A DNA stretch of 64,000 nt from Ciona intestinalis (lineage: Eukaryota > Chordata > Ascidiacea > Phlebobranchia > Cionidae), in assembly GCF_000224145.3 (NCBI RefSeq), contig NC_020168.2, positions 310,001 through 374,000 on the forward strand, in the 5' to 3' direction. Below the pieces are notes generated by a model, which worked only from the letters and a program-made list of their open reading frames with translations, was not told where the DNA came from and made no database searches. The position numbers were made by a program, and so were the translations under genes. The stretch's first letter is position 1. The number at the start of each line of letters is the position of its first letter. Below are positions 45,603 to 59,100 of the stretch, one piece after another.

Positions 45603-46812
45603 AAATAAGTCAAATATTTTTAAGATGCTCGAAAACAACAGTTTCCACTCGCGTGTCCAGCGGTATCGATGTAACAGATCTTTTGCGCCAGTGTTTGCAC
45701 GGCTACAGAACGATAAAGGATTTGACCATAGAAAATGATCACGTTATCACAGTCATGTCGTTCTGGGGTCAGTATTGGATGGTGGATGGGCATAAGAGGC
45801 TTTGGGTTCTGCAAGTGCTGCAGAAAATGGGACGCTGTGGAAAAATACCGGTCAGAGTTAAGCAAAGGTATAGTTGTAAAACATGAAATTCATGTTACTT
45901 CTGCTTCCTCGAAAAACGTAAAGGGGTTAATCTGGTATAAAGACGTGGTGTTTTTATTTCTTAATGAAGTCTTGCCAAATAGCAGACGAAACAGCGGAAA
46001 TACATTACGTTTGTAATTCATGAATCACAGCTAAAAGATTATGAAAATTACGACTTTTAAAATATAATCATTGGGTAGGTTTTTATAAACTTGATTCGTA
46101 TTAATCTTGCAGAAAAGATTATACTTTGTGGCGGAATTTGTCAACTTTAGTTTGCCCTGTTGGATCTGTTTCCTTTCGTTTTGAAGATGAATCTGAGAGA
46201 ACGTGGTTTGAGGGAAGACTCAACGAGGTGTGGGAGGAGATGAAACGTAGCGGTAAATATTAAAATGCATTTTAAACATTGTAAATGTGTTTTTAAAAGA
46301 CTAATAAAAACATATTTCGGAGTCATAGCATTTAATTCACTTTACTTAATCTATAGTTTTTCACTGTATAATTAAGGAGGAGTGTGGGGTTAGATACCGT
46401 TATAGCCCATATTATTTCATATTTGTGTTTAACAATTAACAAAGCTCTTAATAGAGTCGTAAGTATACAGTTATATAATTCTGTAAATACTCTTCGTTTT
46501 CTATCAAATGGGACGACAGAGGAGATTGAAAACTTGTCCCATGTTACCCCAACGTACTATACCGTGTAATATTTCATAGAACATGGGAATCTTGTTAAAC
46601 CAATCGAAAGTAGATTTCTGTTCGCAACAAACTTATCTGAGCCTGCAAGGTTACGGAAGATGGTTGATACACGAGAAAGAAACAACGGTTACATACCATG
46701 GTACAAAGGTCCGTATGATGCAGATCGAAGGTTGGTGATGATGGCGGTTTTGTTGTTCGTTGTTATTTCGCTTTCGGTGATTGGCAAGCCAATAACAGAA
46801 GTTGAAGAGTAA
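45566..46812 (+). CDS. ParB/sulfiredoxin-like domain protein with C-terminal membrane segment
   Basis: Three exons chain in phase: about 45566-45867, 46113-46252 and 46580-46812 (675 nt, 224 aa if the ATG at 45566 is right). The first exon reads VSTRVSSGIDVTDLLRQCLH, then VITVMSFWGQYWMVDGHKRL and WVLQVLQKMGRCGKIPVRVK. That order (target list, xxV...DG/NxRLxVxxxL...G...IPVxV) is typical of the ParB/Srx fold found in scattered eukaryotic proteins. The second exon is WEEMKRS-ended and charged; the third ends in a hydrophobic helix (VMMAVLLFVVISLSVIG) nine residues from the end, a possible tail anchor. The start is uncertain, because 45566 falls in a MITE remnant and an acceptor-like tttttaag lies at 45624. 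Enzymatic function cannot be claimed. It is convergent with the EGF/ZP gene, 375 bp away. Confidence 0.5.
46378..46561. mobile_element. MITE copy, second subfamily
   Basis: AGGAGTGTGGGGTTAGATAC at left, CATGTTACCCCAACGTACTA at right; in the second intron of the ParB-like gene. Confidence 0.7.
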
Positions 46813-47187
46813 AGATTTGTGAAACTGAAAGCGATTTTCCAGCGTTTGTTTTGTGATCCTAAAACGCTTCGCCCGGCACACAAGACATGATCATGGTTTA
46901 CCAGTCTATTTTTTTTTCAAAGTTATTACATTTTAGGTGAGAAGAATCCTCTCGGTTTTGTTTTGGAGAACTTTTAAAAGTTGTCTGCCAGAGATAAAGA
47001 TTTTTCATTAGGAGGTTTTCGCACTAACACAAAACAGTTTAGTTTAAATTCAATAAATATCAAAACTAAAGACCGATCATCATTCAGTTTTTAGAACAAA
47101 ACTCGAAAACTCGACTTAACATTTTATTGGGCGTTTTAAAACCGTTTTGCGGTTACGTTAACGCAAATCACAACAAATGCAGCTACG

Positions 47188-50100
47188 TTAATGCACTCGT
47201 TTAGAACGACCAGAAACGGAATAATTGTTCTTACGATAAGAACGATATAATGACACTAAAAGAAATACTGATGCGATGAGAACGAAAACTGCAAGAACGC
47301 CAAGTAGGGATATCAAAATTAAATTCTTCGCGTCAAAGTTTTCCACTTCAGCGGGTTTTTCTGAAAAAAACGGAAGTTATAATAACAATTGTTAAAGGCA
47401 TTAGTGTAGACCAAACACGGGTATATACATACGCACCAATGGGGATTTTCCTTTCTGGAAGAATAAATAGCGGTCCGAACACCTCCTCTTCTTGGATGGA
47501 TCGACGACCTCTCTGGTTCGATGGACATTTTCTTACAGATGGAGAAGTTGAGCAAATCTACATAAATGTAATATAGCAGGTTGGGGTAAGATGGACCAGG
47601 TTTTTAAATCTTTTCTATCGTCTCATTCGGTGTAGTTATAGTATAGGTTATTCCAAGACAAATTTTTATTCTGTTTAATCGTCCCATTTGGTATCAAACA
47701 ACGAATATTTACAAAAGTATATTTAACCGCGTCCCCCCAAGTCTTAAAGAGCTTTGTTAATTGTTAAAAATACGTCAATGAAATATAGATTATTATGTGC
47801 AAACGGAATACTCACTTACTCCACTATATAATACTTTATAAAAAAAAACACAGAAATGTAAAAACCTGAAAAAAAAGTTTTATCACTGAACGAGTTTTAG
47901 AAACAGTTTTACTCTGCAAGAAAAATCATTAAACTTAGATACGCATTGGCAATGACGTCACAATGCGAGAATAGGCTTGTAACTTTAAACAATTGAAATG
48001 CGTCATTGACAATGTAATCTCTCTTATGCAATCTCTGGAACTCAACATTTTGTTGAATTAAATTAGAATCTGGAATCTCACAAAGCACTTGGAAGGCAAT
48101 ACAGCGCTATATAGTACGGTGGGAATGGGACAACCTTTTATTCTATTTCTCGTTGCATTTGGTAGTAAACAAAGAACATTGAAATAGTTATACAATCGTA
48201 TTCTTACAACTTCCCCGTTGTTAAATGTTTAGAACAAGATCAGGATATTCGGATATCATGTGCTAAATGTGTCCAATCTTACCCCACAATACTATATCTT
48301 ACCTGCTGTGCGGAAACCGAGCACACGTTCAGTCTTGCATGGATATACACCTTGTTGCAAGAAAGCAATCTCTGAACTTGGAACGTGACGCATGTTGAAC
48401 CGGGGCTCACAAATATTGCTGAAGGAATTACATTGGTCGGGCAACCGTTGGTTACCACTGCTACCACAGCATCGGACGTCGGATCCGATGAACAAGAAAT
48501 GTAAAGTGTCTGGACGCTTAAGGTGCTTCCAGTTGGCTGAAATTATAAAATATAGTCGGGGTTAGTGTAACTTAATTAGTGGGACTAGCGTAGGCAATAT
48601 TAGAAGTTCTAACATGGTTCGTATTATTCCATACGCCTCGTACCTGTACGCATGTTTAGAAAATGCATGTTTAGAAAATACAGACTGGTATACGCATCCG
48701 TCTCTTTACTCCATCAAATCGCTCCGTTATGCTTCAAACTTATTTCTATAAAACGCTAACCCCAACTATTACCCCCTTATTCCTAAATCAACCCAACAGA
48801 GCGCGATGTGTTTGGTTATAAACGGGATGCCGGTGTCCGCGTATTTTTAAGATATTAGCCACCCGTTCACGATTTACCACACTTTTTTAAATTTCATTAC
48901 TCATTGTATCGTACTGTGGGGGAAGATGGACACCTTTAGCACATAGTATCCAAATATTCTGATTGTGTTTTAAACTATAAAAAACAGTCTATTGGAGTCG
49001 TGAGGATACAGTTTTCTATTTTTTGAATGTTCTTTGTGTACTACCAAATGGACCGAGAAAATCGAATGAAAAGGTGTCCCATCTTCCCCCACCCTACTAT
49101 ATAATAGTTCTACCAGAACAGATTTACAGCAACTTACAACTATCTCTCGGTTATGCTGGATTACAATGTTCAGATCCTCGCCGACTGTATATACTCCGTT
49201 AGGTTGTACAATATATGAGGGTGGGCATGCGGCGGGGCACTGGGAGAGCATCTTACACATTTGGAGGGATCCGGTGAACGTCCTTTCGTGGTTACCGCGA
49301 ACGATTTTTGTTTGTTTGTCGACCCTGGAAGCAAAACAAGTTTAAGTTTTGTCAGAAGCACTGAATGAATGTAATTTATTAATCCTCGCGTGCTGGCGAG
49401 GCAACGACACCCGTGCTGCTGGCGGGGCAACGCCATGCGTTATAATAAGAGTTTTCTGTGTCATGCACTTTGTGCTAGAAAGTGATGTAACTTTAAGGTG
49501 GTTATCTTTTTTGTGGACATTTTTATTATTGGATGACGATTTAAACTTAACGCATTTATGCGACTGGATTGGTGCAATTGCCGTTAAATATCTTGCCCAA
49601 GGACACACATGCCTACAGACGACAGTGAACTATACGCGCTTACAATGGTGGTAGCTGTGCACAGCACAGTTAGCTATACACAGTACGCGCTTACAATGGT
49701 GGTAGCTATACACATAAGGTCTACTTCATATTCCACTTACACTGGTTCCAACGAAGCGACTACTTGGTAGTTTTCTTGGAAAGTACATTGGAACGACAGT
49801 ACAGGTACTGGCATATCGAACAACGCGTTCCCGCCAATGTTAAACCAGATTTTGTTTGAGACAATAATATCACCAAGTGTAGTAGTCCCAGTCTCGGTCC
49901 CACATGCGCTGAACGACCTCGGCAAAGTGAAGTAATATTTCAGAGGATTCCCGCTTGCTAAACAACGAAAGGGAAATTGAGGATTATTTATCGACATTTG
50001 AGCAAGGTTGGGGTAAGATGGAACATAGTTTCATTCTCTTTTCTTGTCCCATTTGGTAGCAAACCAATCATATTTAAACAGATGTGTGAAACCACTGTCA

Positions 50101-53100
50101 TTTAATTAACGACTGTGATTGCCCGGCCACTTGGTGATAAATATGTCATGTTCACTCATTGTTATTTGTCAACAAGCCCTTCTACTCTTAAGCTTAATAT
50201 TCCAATTACGACTCACCGGTTCCTTTACACGATTCTGCTGGGGTTGATGAGTAGTCCGGGCTCATGTAAAAGTAAGCATTACCGACTACGTCACCCAGCA
50301 ATTCTGTGTACAATCTATTATCCACGGACACCGTGATACGATCGGAATTACAATCCAACACAGGCGGAGCTGTGAAAGAGAATAGTTTCAATGTATTAAA
50401 TATAAAGGTAGACGCTGTTATTATTGTGGGTGTATGTGTTATTGGGCAAGACTTCACTGCAATTGCTCCAACCCAGTGGTAACTAATGGGTAGTCTAAAA
50501 TTATCAGCCACAGTGTGGCTGCCACACATAAAAAAAAGTAAAAAATTCCTACAAAATATTAATCACCCACAAAGTAACATACATGCAGATAACGCGCAAG
50601 ATGGCGAGGTGTATGAACAAATCCCCATGTTATAACGACTGCCGTTGTCCGGCCATGCGAAGATAAAGCATGTCTCATTCATTCATTCATTAATCTGTAA
50701 ATATCTTACGTATTGTGCAGGTTTTCCCCATGTACCCTTGCTCGCTTTCGCACACGAAACCGTTGGTATGCTTGCATGAAGGCTTGCATACACAGGGGCT
50801 TGTGCACGGGTTGGGAGAGCAAACTTCTGATGGGTTGGAACTGGAACTCGGCGGCTTGCAAACGTGAGTAGGACTGAAAACAAAAGTATAGTAGTGTGGG
50901 GGAAGATGGGAGGCCCTTTTTTTCTGTTGTCTTGTCCCATTTGGTGGTAAACAAGAACATTCAAAGAATAATAAAACCGTATCCTTACGACTCCCATAGA
51001 CTGTTGTTAATTGTTTAAAACACGGTCAGGATATGTCGATATTATGTGCTAAAAGTGTCCCGCGTTACCCCATTATACGAGTTAGAACTTCCAGTGACGA
51101 TAGGCATATTACGACTCCTCTAGTGGGGAAAGAAAATGCCTGTTGTAGTTAAAACATCGTAGGTATGTACATAAGAATGCACGCATTATCGTAATAACCA
51201 AACACTAAAAACGCACAAGCATTCAAAATAGGCATTGGCGGGACGCTGAAACGGAGCATTCGGTACGGTGGTAGGTGGGCTCGCATACAGTAATTAAACA
51301 AAGAGCTGAAAAGGATCATGGTCGTATGTGTCCTTGGGCAGGATACTAAAACGGTATTTGATCCAATCTAGTGATCACTTGCCAGCCATACATAAACACT
51401 AAAAATAAAAATCCTGTTGTTTTCTGGCCAGGCGAGAATAAAACAAGTAACATTTATTCATTCATACCTTAGACCTATATCTATAACACGACACTGATCT
51501 CCAAGTTGACAAGGATTTGGAGTACAAGGGTCCCTATGGCATATTGGTGGTCGGGTTCCAGGGGGACACTCACAATGGGGTCTAAAAATTGGCGCTTGTT
51601 AAGAGAAGAGGGGTTGACAGTAACTGAACCAATAAACAATAATCGATACTTGGTAAAACACGAAAAGGACTTGTTACATGGCCTATATACTTTATGTATA
51701 ATAGGATGGGGGAAGATGGGACACCTTTTCATTCTATTTTCTCGTACATTTTGGTAGTAAACAAAGAACATTTAAAGAATTATAAAACCTTGTCCTTACG
51801 ACTTTCATAGACCGTTGTCAATTGTTTAAAATACGATCGGGATATTTATATATTTTGTGCTAAAGGTGCCCCATCTTCCCCCACCCCACTATATTAAATA
51901 GCGGACAGTTATAGGCGTATTGAGTAAGCCATAGCCTACTCCATGCAAGAGGGAGGCCATAATTATACTAACACACTATTAACACAAGGCGCTTACCCCG
52001 AGCTCGTATGGACACAAGTTCCATTGTTCATACACGATGCCAAACATATAGGTATCTCGCATGTAGTTCCACCGTAACCACGGGGGCATCGGCAAAACCA
52101 ACTGTGGCATAAAAAAAACATTTTGTTTTGGTTATGCTGCAGAGGTAAAGGCTTACAGCATGGCACATAATGGGACTAACGTTTAAGGCAGAGTAGACCC
52201 GAGGTGTTACAAACTAGTGATGTGCTAGGGTTTGAGCAAAATGCCCATTTCATGCGTATTGTCAAAGGGCATACGCAATCAATAGTATCAGTATCATTGT
52301 CAGCATCGAACTGGGTTTCTTTATGCTGCGATACCTAAACACTATGACACCATGGTGCCGGACTAAAAACGAGTTAAAATGAGTATAATTAGCAACTAAA
52401 GGTCGTATTTACCCGCTAGGTCCATCTGGTACGCATCTCCCTCCCCTACGGCAAGGGTTGTTAATACAAGAAAGCCGGAATTCGCAATATGCGCCATAAT
52501 ATGGTGGTGTACATGCGCATTGGGGTAAATCGTTGACGTATTTACATCCGCCCCCATTAAGACACTGGGGAAGCAGCTCATTGCACTTCGTAAGTTCGCA
52601 TCGGTCGCCTGTCCGCCTTGTTGGACATTGGCATGTGTATTTCTTAGTCCTAGAAAATATCGAGTAAGATATATACTTATTAGAAGTCAGTTATTTTTAG
52701 GTTTAGGTAAATTTATACCTTGTTGGAATTGGGGAACATGTTCCTGAATGCAGACAAGGGTTTGGCAAGCAAGGATTAGCAACGTTGTTCTGGTTTTGGC
52801 AGAAGTCCCCGTTGTGCGTGGAAGGACATGCGCATTCTGGTTGTTGGTTACGGTATTGGCATGTTCCACCGTTCATACACCGGACTTGCTCGCATATTTC
52901 CGAACGGCAATTGCTGACCGTGGTGTAAGGAAACGGACAAGTGCACGAGTATGACGCCGCACTAAAATAAGATTATGAAAAACTTTGTCAAATAAGAAAA
53001 AACACTATCAGTAAGCACCGTGGGTTTTTGTTAATCGAGTAGGATGGGGGGAGATGGGACACATTTTACTCTACTTTCTCGTCCCATTTAGTAATAAATA

Positions 53101-56100
53101 GAGAACATGGAAATAGTTATAAAAATATATCCTCACGAATCCCATAGACCGTTGTTAATTGTTTAAAACACGATCAGGATACTTAGATATTATGTGCTAA
53201 AGGTGCTGTCCCATCTTTCCCCACTCTACTATATCATCTTTTGCGGTGGTTACTTTCACAGCAGTCACCAAACCCTACCTGCTACCAGTCCTGGTACAAG
53301 TTCCCCCATTCTGGCAAGGATTTGGCGAACAAGGATTGACAAGAGGAATTTCACATGAAGTACCAGAGTGAGTGGGAGGGCAACTACAGTAAGGTTGTTG
53401 ATTGATGTTGTAACGACAAGTTCCTCCGTTCAAACATCGTCGTTGTTCGCATAAAGTAGCGATACATGTTGGTCCAGTGTAGGGTAATATACATGTACAA
53501 GCGTAAGACGACGCACTGTGGATAGAAATCAGTTAAATGGGATTGTTGAGCTGTTCAGATCTCTTAAAATTAGCGGTTATGAAGTGGTTTCGGGTGATCT
53601 AAAGTAATGTTTTGACAAATAACTCTAAACCCCAATCGTTAGACCACGGTAACTTCAACTAAGAGTCATAAAAACTTTAGTTACGACACGGAGCTTAATA
53701 ATTCATAAGGTTTTATGAAGAATTTTGGCAAGAGTCCAAACTTTTTACCCTATTGGAATTTTAATGTGTAATCAATTCAGTAAAAAAGAATCTGAGTGTG
53801 TCGTGATCCTAAAACGTTACAGAGCGCCTACATTGAGTTATATTGATTTGAAACTGACAGACGTTTTGTTGTCAAGACCTTACCAAGAAAAACTCCGTTA
53901 GTTATTAATTACTGGTAATTCTTGCCGAAACGACCTTTTGTGCGACACAAACTTCCATAACATTCCTGAAAACCTTACCTGCTACCAGTCCTGGTACAAG
54001 TTCCCCCATTCTGGCAAGGATTTGGCGAACAAGGATTGACAAGAGGAATTTCACATGAAGTACCAGAGTGAGTGGGAGGGCAACTACAGTAAGGTTGTTG
54101 ATTGATGTTGTAACGACAAGTTCCTCCGTTCAAACAGCGTCGTTGTTCGCATAAAGTAGCGATACATGTTGGTCCAGTGTAGGGTAATATACATGTGCAA
54201 GCGTAAGACGACGCACTGTTGATAGAAATAGGTAATAAATAAGACTTAAAGTTTTTTTTAGTAGCTTTAAAACTAGCGGTTATGAAGAGTTTTCGGGTGA
54301 TCGAAGTAAGGTTTCAACAAATAACTCCTAACCCCAATCGTAAAAACATAATGGCTTAAACTATATGCGCCGTGAAAACGCTCATGTGCATGCGCAACGA
54401 AGCTTATACTAATTCATAATGTTTTATGAGGATTTTTGGCAAGAGTACAAACTTTATAAAGCATGGGATTTTATGAAAGTATTCTGTAACCGATTCAATA
54501 GGATCGGAGTGTGTCAAAAGTTACAGAGCGCCTACATTGGGATATTTGGATCTGAAACTTAAAAAAACGTTTTTAGTTGTGAATGTCTGAAGTTAATTCT
54601 GATTTTTAAAAATGGTAGAATCCCTATTTGTTTACTTTTGGCGGAAGATACTTTGCAACAGTCACCCAAACTTTACCTGCTACCAGTCCTGGTACAAGTT
54701 CCCCCATTCTGGCAAGGATTTGGCGAACAAGGATTGACAAGAGGAATTTCACATGAAGTACCAGAGTGAGTGGGAGGGCAACTACAGTAAGGTTGTTGAT
54801 TGATGTTGTAACGACAAGTTCCTCCGTTCAAACAGCGTCGTTGTTCGCATAAAGTAGCGATACATGTTGGTCCAGTGTAGGGTAATATACATGTACAAGC
54901 GTAAGACGACGCACTGTGGATAGAAATCAGTTAAATGGGATTGTTGAGCTGTTTAGATCTCTTAAAATTAGCGGTTATGAAGTGGTTTCGGGTGATCTAA
55001 AGTAATGTTTTGACAAATAACTCTAAACCCCAATCGTTAGACCACGGTAACTTCAACTAAGAGTCATAAAAACGCTTAGTTACGACACGGAGCTTAATAA
55101 TTCATAAGGTTTTATGAAGAATTTTGGCAAGAGTCCAAACTTTTTACCCTATTGGAATTTTAATGTGTAATCAATTCAGTAAAAAAGAATCTGAGTGTGT
55201 CGTGATCCTAAAACGTTACAGAGCGCCTACATTGAGTTATATTGATTTGAAACTGACAGACGTTTTGTTGTCAAGACCTTACCAAGAAAAACTCCGTTAG
55301 TTATTAATTACTGGTAATTCTTGCCGAAACGACCTTTTGTGCGACACAAACTTCCATAACATTCCTGAAAACCTTACCTGCTACCAGCCCTGGTACAAGT
55401 TCCCCCATTCTGGCAAGGATTTGGCGAACAAGGATTGACAAGAAGAATTTCACATGAAGTACCAGAGTGAGTGGGAGGGCAACTACAGTAAGGTTGTTGA
55501 TTGATGTTGTAACGACAAGTTCCTCCGTTCAAACAGCGTCGTTGTTCGCATAAAGTAGCGATGCATGTTGGCCCAGTGAATGGAGCACGGCAAGTACACG
55601 AGAAAGTAGTTGAACTGCCAAAAGAAAAACGAAATAAGTTATATTTTAGAGATAAGTTAAGGTGTAGTGGGGTGGGGTAAGATGGGGCAACTTTGGAACA
55701 TAGTGTCCAAACATCCTGATCGTGTTTATACCAATTAACAACGGTCTATGGGAGTCGTAAGAATACGAAAGGTTTTATAACTTTTTAAAGGCTCTTTGTT
55801 TACTATGCCAAATAAAATTAGAATATAGAATAAAGGTGTCCCATATTCCCCCACCCTAGATATACATATCTATTTTTTATTATAGAGCATCGATTTTAAT
55901 AATAAACTGCCCACCTTGTCTTGGTGCATGAACCGAAGTTCTGGCATGGATTCGGCGAGCATGGATCCAGGACTGGAGTTTCACAATAAGACCCTGTGTG
56001 CGTTGTGGGACATTCGCATTGAGGCTGGCCACTTCTATACGTACACGATCCACCGTTCATACACTGGCGCGCTTGCTGACAAACTGTCAAGGCGCAGTCG

Positions 56101-59100
56101 GCACCTACGTAGGGAAACGGGCAAATGCAGGTCAATGGTAGATGCTGTCCGTTGGTGAGCCCGCACACGCCGCCGTTCTTACAGCTGTCAAATTAAATGA
56201 ATTGTTAGGTAACTTGCGATGATATATAATGATACTTCTGAAATGAATAATTTGGCCACATTTTGGGACCGATAAACCGACGTTCAAAAACCGCATTTAC
56301 ACAATTGCTTTATAGACAACAAGCTTCAGACTTAAAATAAGCATTCAGCAACATCATTACGTATCTTGTAAATATAATTTTTAATCTATTTGAAAGCGAT
56401 AGCGTAGATCATATTATTGAAACAATAAAGCGAAGACAGTCAACAGAAAAACGACGTTTCTTAGTACGCTATGGGTAAAATTATTTGGAAAAGCAGTTAA
56501 AAGCGTGGACTTGCACATGCATGGCGGCAATAGCGCAGGCCCTTTAATATGGTAGCTACACTACAAACATAGATATAAAACTGGATACTGTACCTGTAAT
56601 GGAACTGACACTTGGAAGTTTGGCATTGTTGCCCATCGAACAGGGGAGTGCATGTACATACCGGTTGGTTTCTAGCATTTAGTCCGCAGGAACCACCATT
56701 TCTATAAAACCAAGTTTTTAACTGTAATACAGTGGGCAATGAATACCGTTAGGATATAATATCTCATATTTCCTAATCGTATTTTTAACAATTAACAGCG
56801 CTTTTCAGAGTCGAGAGGATACCATTATATAACCTCGTTTGTATTTCTTGTTTACTACCAAATGGGATGACAAAACAGATTAAAAATCACCATCCCCAAT
56901 CTGCTATAAAAGAGAAGTCCACCACCAATCATATAGCTAAAACTGAGAAATAGTATTGTGCGGACAAGTCGGTTTAGTTATTTACTTACAAGCATTGGAA
57001 TGTTGCACACGGATTCGTCTTCTTTACTCTACAGTTTATCCCTGAATAATCAGAGCTACAAACGCAGTATGGAATAAAAGAAGGCCGACTACCGATCACA
57101 CAGGTGCCGCCATTGCTGTGAAAAAAAAAACGGAAACTTTTATTTCCGATCAATATTTGAATGAATGAACATGACTTCTTTATTATTGCATGGCGGGGCA
57201 AGGACGGTCGTTATATACATGGGTGTTTTGTTTCACACACCTTGCGCCAGCTTACGAGTTACCATGTATGTAACTTATTTATCCTCGCCTGACCGGAAAA
57301 CGACAGTCGTAATAACATGGGTGTTCTGTTCAATACATTCCGTGTCGCTTCTGAAGTTACCACGTATGTAACTTTGTGGGTTATTATAGGCGTGCGTTTA
57401 TTACTGTTTTACAGCGCCATTAAAAATTAAAATATAAAATTACTTACAAGCGACTGTAGTTAATTACTTACAAGCAACTGTAGTTATCACACGGTGTTTG
57501 TTCGCATGTTGGTCCAATGTAGAAATGGTCGCATATGCAAACTGGGGTTCCATCAGATTTCACTTTACACTGACCACGGTTTTTGCAAACCAATTTTTCA
57601 CAAGGAGATGGTTTAGGTTGTTGACAGTTACTGCCGGTCCATTCCAACGTACAAAGACACGATGCCCCGACCTGTGGTCGTTCAACGCATGAACCGCCAT
57701 TCCTAAAAGCAAGTGCATATATACCAACCAAATTAAGAGAAGTTAAAATCTACGAATGAAACTTGTGTTTATCATCACGTGGCGGGGACACAACAGTCGT
57801 TATAAAACGGATGTTCGGTTTCATACACCTCGTGCCCACTCACAAGTTACCACGTGTATCTTATTAATCGTCGCATAGCAGGTCAACAGCAGTCGTTATA
57901 ACAAGGGTGTTGTTCTGTATACTTTGTGGCTATGTAGGAACTACCAAGTATAACTTCGTGGGTGATTATTATTTTCCGCATTTCATATAAGGACAGATGA
58001 TTTTCAGACAACCCATAAGGGACAACTAGAATAAAACCATCACCGTTAATGTGATGCAAAATGACACACATGCCTACAATGTATAATAGGGTCTCGTCAT
58101 AAATAATAAACTGTTTACTCACAAACACGCATGTGTGGCACATAGTAAGTTTCCTTCCGTGCAGCGAGGTCCAGTGAATTGCCCAGCGCAAATACACTCC
58201 GGCTGGTATGTGCTTGTTATTACACAGGTGCCTCCGTTGCTGTCAAACGAACATTTATTAAAACCTATAGATTTCTAAATTAATATAAAACAATGCGTCT
58301 TCGCGCACTTAATCAACACGTTTTCATATATAAGATGGGGAAAGACGGGACACCTTCTCGTTCTACTTTTCGTCTCATTTGGTAGTAAACAAAGAACGTT
58401 CAAATAAAGATTTAAAAACGTATCTTTACGATACCCATAGATAGTTGTTACTTCTTAAAAACACGATTAGGGTATTTGAATATTGTGTGCCAAAGGTGTC
58501 CCACCTTTCTCCACTCTACTATAGTTTATTTACAATTCTCACTTCTTCGCTGTTTTACCCAACATGATCTTCGTTATTGTAATCGAAAGAATAACTTTGC
58601 ATTACGTTTGTTAAAATTTATCGAACCGTATACTAATAGTATTTTGGGCTAAGATGGGATACCGATAGCTTCTAAATCCTACGTTTCCGGAGAGTGTTTT
58701 TAACAAGTAACAACGATCGTGTTAGTGTCGGGAGAAAAATATTAAATAATTTTGTTAACATTCAAATGATGAAAAGTAAAAACATGACCCATCTTCCCCC
58801 ACCCCACTATATACTTAATATGAAACCGTACACCATATATACTTACGCACACTGGACGTTATCACATGGAGTTAGCTCACATCTCGGTCCAACATATATT
58901 TCATAACATTCACAAAATGGCTGCTGACTAACAACGTTTACTTTACACCTCCCACCGTTCAGACAATTAAAGCCATCGCATTGCGAGGCTCGAATGCTTC
59001 TCTCGCATCGAGTGCCACTGTAACCGTTCTGACATTGACAGTTCACAAAACCTGGAAACACAATGGTTGTTAAATAGCAATGAGCTTGACATACAATGGC

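Noticed and set aside
53279-55614. CRISPR-like regular spacing of identical blocks
   Set aside because: The 700-bp period with coding exons and introns is a tandem exon duplication.
57165-57371. Open frame of 68 codons on plus strand
   Set aside because: It lies wholly within two SINE ends in an intron of the EGF/ZP gene.
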